This document shows, piece after piece, positions 61,943-64,000 of a stretch of 64,000 bases of DNA. A model generated the notes under the pieces. That model had not been told where the DNA came from and made no database searches. It worked only from the letters and a program-made list of their open reading frames with translations. Location: NCBI GenBank assembly GCA_964604705.1, contig CAZSAP010000009.1:80791-144790 (forward strand), read 5' to 3'. A program made the translations under genes and the position numbers. The stretch is from JAAXVQ01 sp964604705 (GTDB lineage Bacteria; Oederibacteriota; JAAXVQ01). How positions within the stretch are numbered: the first letter of the stretch is position 1; each line of letters begins with the position of its first letter.

Positions 61943-63615
61943 TATATTTTTCCTGAACGCAAAATCGCGATGATCAGCCACAACCCCAAGACGCCAGCCA
62001 CAAGGTATCCGAACAAGCCAAGGATCGAAAGATGACTCAAGGCCGAGTCCCGGTTGGCCGTAAGCAACAGCGAGGAGCCAATAATCAGCGAGGCCACGAC
62101 CATGGAAAACGAAAGGCGGTTGCTGGCACGATCCAGGATGTGCTGCAGGTTCTCAAGTCCTTCGTGTTGAAACTCGATTTTCAACCGACCCCTTAAAAGC
62201 TTGAGCATCAGCTCGTGCGCCTGGCTGGGCAGATTGGTCAAAAACCGCTCCAAACCCCGAATCTGCCGCCAGAGATTTTTCGCCACCTTCCGGGGATCGT
62301 AGCGCTGGAGCATGATTTTCTCGGCCGTGGGTCGGGCCGCGGCCACCAAATTCAACCCTGGATCCAAACTGCGGGCCAGGCCCTCGGCGCCAAAAAAAGT
62401 ACGGGCCAATACGACAAAATCCGGCGGCAATTGAATGCTGTATTTGGCCGAGATGCCAATCAAATCCTGCATGGATTGTCCAAAGGAAATTTTCTCTACG
62501 GGCAGGGAGTAGTACTGTTCCAGAAAGATGCCCACATCTTTTTTCATGGCCCGTGTATCTACGAGTTCATCGGTCATGCTCAGGCGCAGATACGCATCGA
62601 CCAAGTCGTCAATATCACGGTTGACCAACGCCAACAACATATCCGTGAAGGCCGCCACCGTCTCGGTGTCCAGCCGCCCAACCTGCCCAGAGTCAATAAA
62701 CACCAATTGCTTATTTTTATCATATATTAAATTTCCCGGATGCGGATCCGCATGAAAAAAGCGATCCTCCAACGCCATCAGGATATACGCGTCCACCAGC
62801 ACTTGCGCCAAGCGGCGACGTTCCTTCACTGGAAGCGTTGTCGGCAATTCGGTTAGCTTGTATCCGATAATGTATTCTTGTGTTAAACAACGCGGGGTGG
62901 TGAGCTCCCAATCTACACTTGGAAAGTGATAGGCCTCACGCAGTTTAAAATTACGCTGAAATTGCTCGGCATGGCGACCTTCCACCACGAAATCCAATTC
63001 CTCGCGTAAGATCCGTTCAAATTCATTTACAAATTCCACCGGGTGCCGTGGCAGTTCCTGCCCGGAAAACCGTTCCCAGAGCCGTGCTAGAAAACGCAAA
63101 ATCTCAATGTCCGAATCCACGATTTTACGCAGGCCCGGGCGTTGAATTTTTACCGCTACCTCTTGCCCGTCATGCTTGACGGCCAAGTGAACCTGCGCCA
63201 TGGACGCCGCGGCAATCGGAGTAGGATTGAATTTTTTGAAGAGCTTTTCAACAGGCGCTCCGAGCTCCTCGGCGATAACCCGATGAACCTCTTCCTTGGA
63301 AATCGGAGGAACCTGGTCCTGAAGCTTGATCAACTCCGTCATGTACTCGACGGGCAGCATGTCGGGACGCATGGAAAGCGTCTGACCAAATTTGATAAAC
63401 ACCGGTCCGAGGGTTTCTAAAAGCATGCGTACTCGTACAGGTGCGGAAAAGGTATGCGGGGTCTTTACCTTCTTCCGGGAGCGGCTGGGGAGGTAATGAT
63501 TAATTTGAAACTGATCAATAAGAAAACCAAAACCGTGCCCCACGAGAACTTGCAAAATCTCGCGCAGCCGGTTTAAATCCTGAAAGGTGGCTCCAATGCG
63601 GGGCATGGCGCTCAT
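61942..63615 (-). CDS. ubiB: UbiB/ABC1-family atypical protein kinase-like protein
   Basis: 557 residues with the ADCK/UbiB hallmarks: KxGQ motif (IKFGQTLSMRPDMLP), the Ala-rich nucleotide loop AAASMAQVHLA, catalytic HADPHPGNL and FIDSGQVG. Two C-terminal membrane helices (about 500-550) anchor it. The family supports quinone biosynthesis or lipid handling; no other quinone gene is in the window. It precedes ruvX and follows a phasin-like gene, a pairing seen often for UbiB homologues. Confidence 0.9.
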   Translation of the reverse strand: MSAMPRIGATFQDLNRLREILQVLVGHGFGFLIDQFQINHYLPSRSRKKVKTPHTFSAPVRVRMLLETLGPVFIKFGQTLSMRPDMLPVEYMTELIKLQDQVPPISKEEVHRVIAEELGAPVEKLFKKFNPTPIAAASMAQVHLAVKHDGQEVAVKIQRPGLRKIVDSDIEILRFLARLWERFSGQELPRHPVEFVNEFERILREELDFVVEGRHAEQFQRNFKLREAYHFPSVDWELTTPRCLTQEYIIGYKLTELPTTLPVKERRRLAQVLVDAYILMALEDRFFHADPHPGNLIYDKNKQLVFIDSGQVGRLDTETVAAFTDMLLALVNRDIDDLVDAYLRLSMTDELVDTRAMKKDVGIFLEQYYSLPVEKISFGQSMQDLIGISAKYSIQLPPDFVVLARTFFGAEGLARSLDPGLNLVAAARPTAEKIMLQRYDPRKVAKNLWRQIRGLERFLTNLPSQAHELMLKLLRGRLKIEFQHEGLENLQHILDRASNRLSFSMVVASLIIGSSLLLTANRDSALSHLSILGLFGYLVAGVLGLWLIIAILRSGKI

Positions 63616-63627
63616 AGGGGGCGCGGA

Positions 63628-63987
63628 CTAGCGCTTCGGTTTCCCAGCCGCTTTTTTAACCGATTTCGGCTTGGCGGCGCTTGCGGGCTTACCCGACTTG
63701 CTTAACTCTTTTTCCAAATCCTGAATACGCTTCTCCATCTTCTTCAGCTGATCCACGGCCACGGTATTCATCTTGGCATAGACCTGTTTGGCTTGTTCGT
63801 TCACTTTTCCTTCCAGATCCTTCTTCACCACCGAGGCCTTGGCCATCATTTCCTTAAATAGTTTCTGCCCATCTTTTTCTTTCAACTTGCCGGCCTTCAC
63901 CAATTCTTCGACCAGCTCCTTGGTCCGTTCCTGCGAAAGACTCACTGCACCCAATCCCGCCAAAAACGCTTTCTTGAAGACATCCAT
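63628..63987 (-). CDS. Phasin-like (PhaF/PhaI-type) small helical protein
   Basis: 119 residues. The N-terminal part (FKKAFLAGLGAVSLSQERTKELVEELVKAGKLKEKDG) matches granule-associated phasins. A coiled coil (about 75-95) is followed by a Lys/Ala-rich tail similar to histone-like PhaF tails. True phasins coat PHA granules, but no PHA synthase is visible, and short homologues often sit beside UbiB-type genes. AGGAGG precedes the ATG. Confidence 0.75.
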   Translation of the reverse strand: MDVFKKAFLAGLGAVSLSQERTKELVEELVKAGKLKEKDGQKLFKEMMAKASVVKKDLEGKVNEQAKQVYAKMNTVAVDQLKKMEKRIQDLEKELSKSGKPASAAKPKSVKKAAGKPKR

Positions 63988-64000
63988 CGTCGTACCTCCT

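Overview
The window comes from an uncultured-looking, Gram-negative-type (diderm) bacterium with medium GC content. Diderm signs are an outer-membrane porin, the FtsEX-EnvC amidase-activation system and an O-antigen-ligase-type protein. Anaerobic nitrogen fixation is indicated by nifH-nifI1-nifI2-nifD, because PII-like NifI genes inside the nif operon are typical of anaerobes and archaea. SpoVS, CsaB/DUF5693 and an archaeal-type ProS without an insertion domain, together with Pro/Thr-rich linkers and delta-60/FG-GAP surface proteins, suggest a candidate phylum near the Elusimicrobia/FCPU426/Goldbacteria region rather than a model phylum. That placement is inference. Most genes lie on the minus strand, so operons read from right to left.

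Layout. 1-4757: nitrogenase operon (nifD cut by the window edge, nifI2, nifI1, nifH) behind a good sigma-54 promoter, with a NifA-like activator upstream. 5039-9764: proS, a GNAT-like protein and a 7TM histidine kinase. 9836-14743: tRNA-Gln just after gltX, then bactofilin, an M23 peptidase, parB and parA. 15022-28745: comM, a PAS hybrid kinase, a ligase-TPR protein, dnaE, guaA and guaB. 28761-31177: a probable 6S RNA, then groEL and groES with a variant CIRCE operator. 31307-35158: porin, chemoreceptor and a secreted cache protein. 35400-38507: a lipoprotein coupled to an unusual short-loop FtsH-like protease, then SpoVS. 38649-44266: rsmI, a membrane protein, a degenerate NadE-like protein, larC, larB and a TPR lipoprotein, tightly overlapping. 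44474-51122: dus, tsaD, ctpA, envC, ftsX and ftsE, followed by a large imperfect palindrome. 51542-55517: csaB, a DUF5693 membrane protein and mltG. 55585-60354: a subtilase and a delta-60/FG-GAP surface protein. 60570-63987: a lone receiver, a DUF4870-like membrane protein, ruvX, a UbiB-type kinase and a phasin-like protein.

How the parts work together. The NifA-like protein with sigma-54 would drive nif transcription, and NifI1/NifI2 would switch nitrogenase activity off when fixed nitrogen is present. A cell-envelope programme runs through the window: ParAB-bactofilin-M23 (chromosome segregation and cell shape), FtsEX-EnvC-CtpA (division-site peptidoglycan cutting), MltG, and CsaB with the ligase-TPR protein (surface polysaccharide).

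The least conventional loci are the lar cluster, with a NadE-like protein that has lost its PP-loop glycine and aspartate; the FtsH-like protease with almost no periplasmic domain, coupled to a lipoprotein; and the repeated palindromic element upstream of ftsE. I saw no CRISPR array, insertion sequence, rRNA or prophage.
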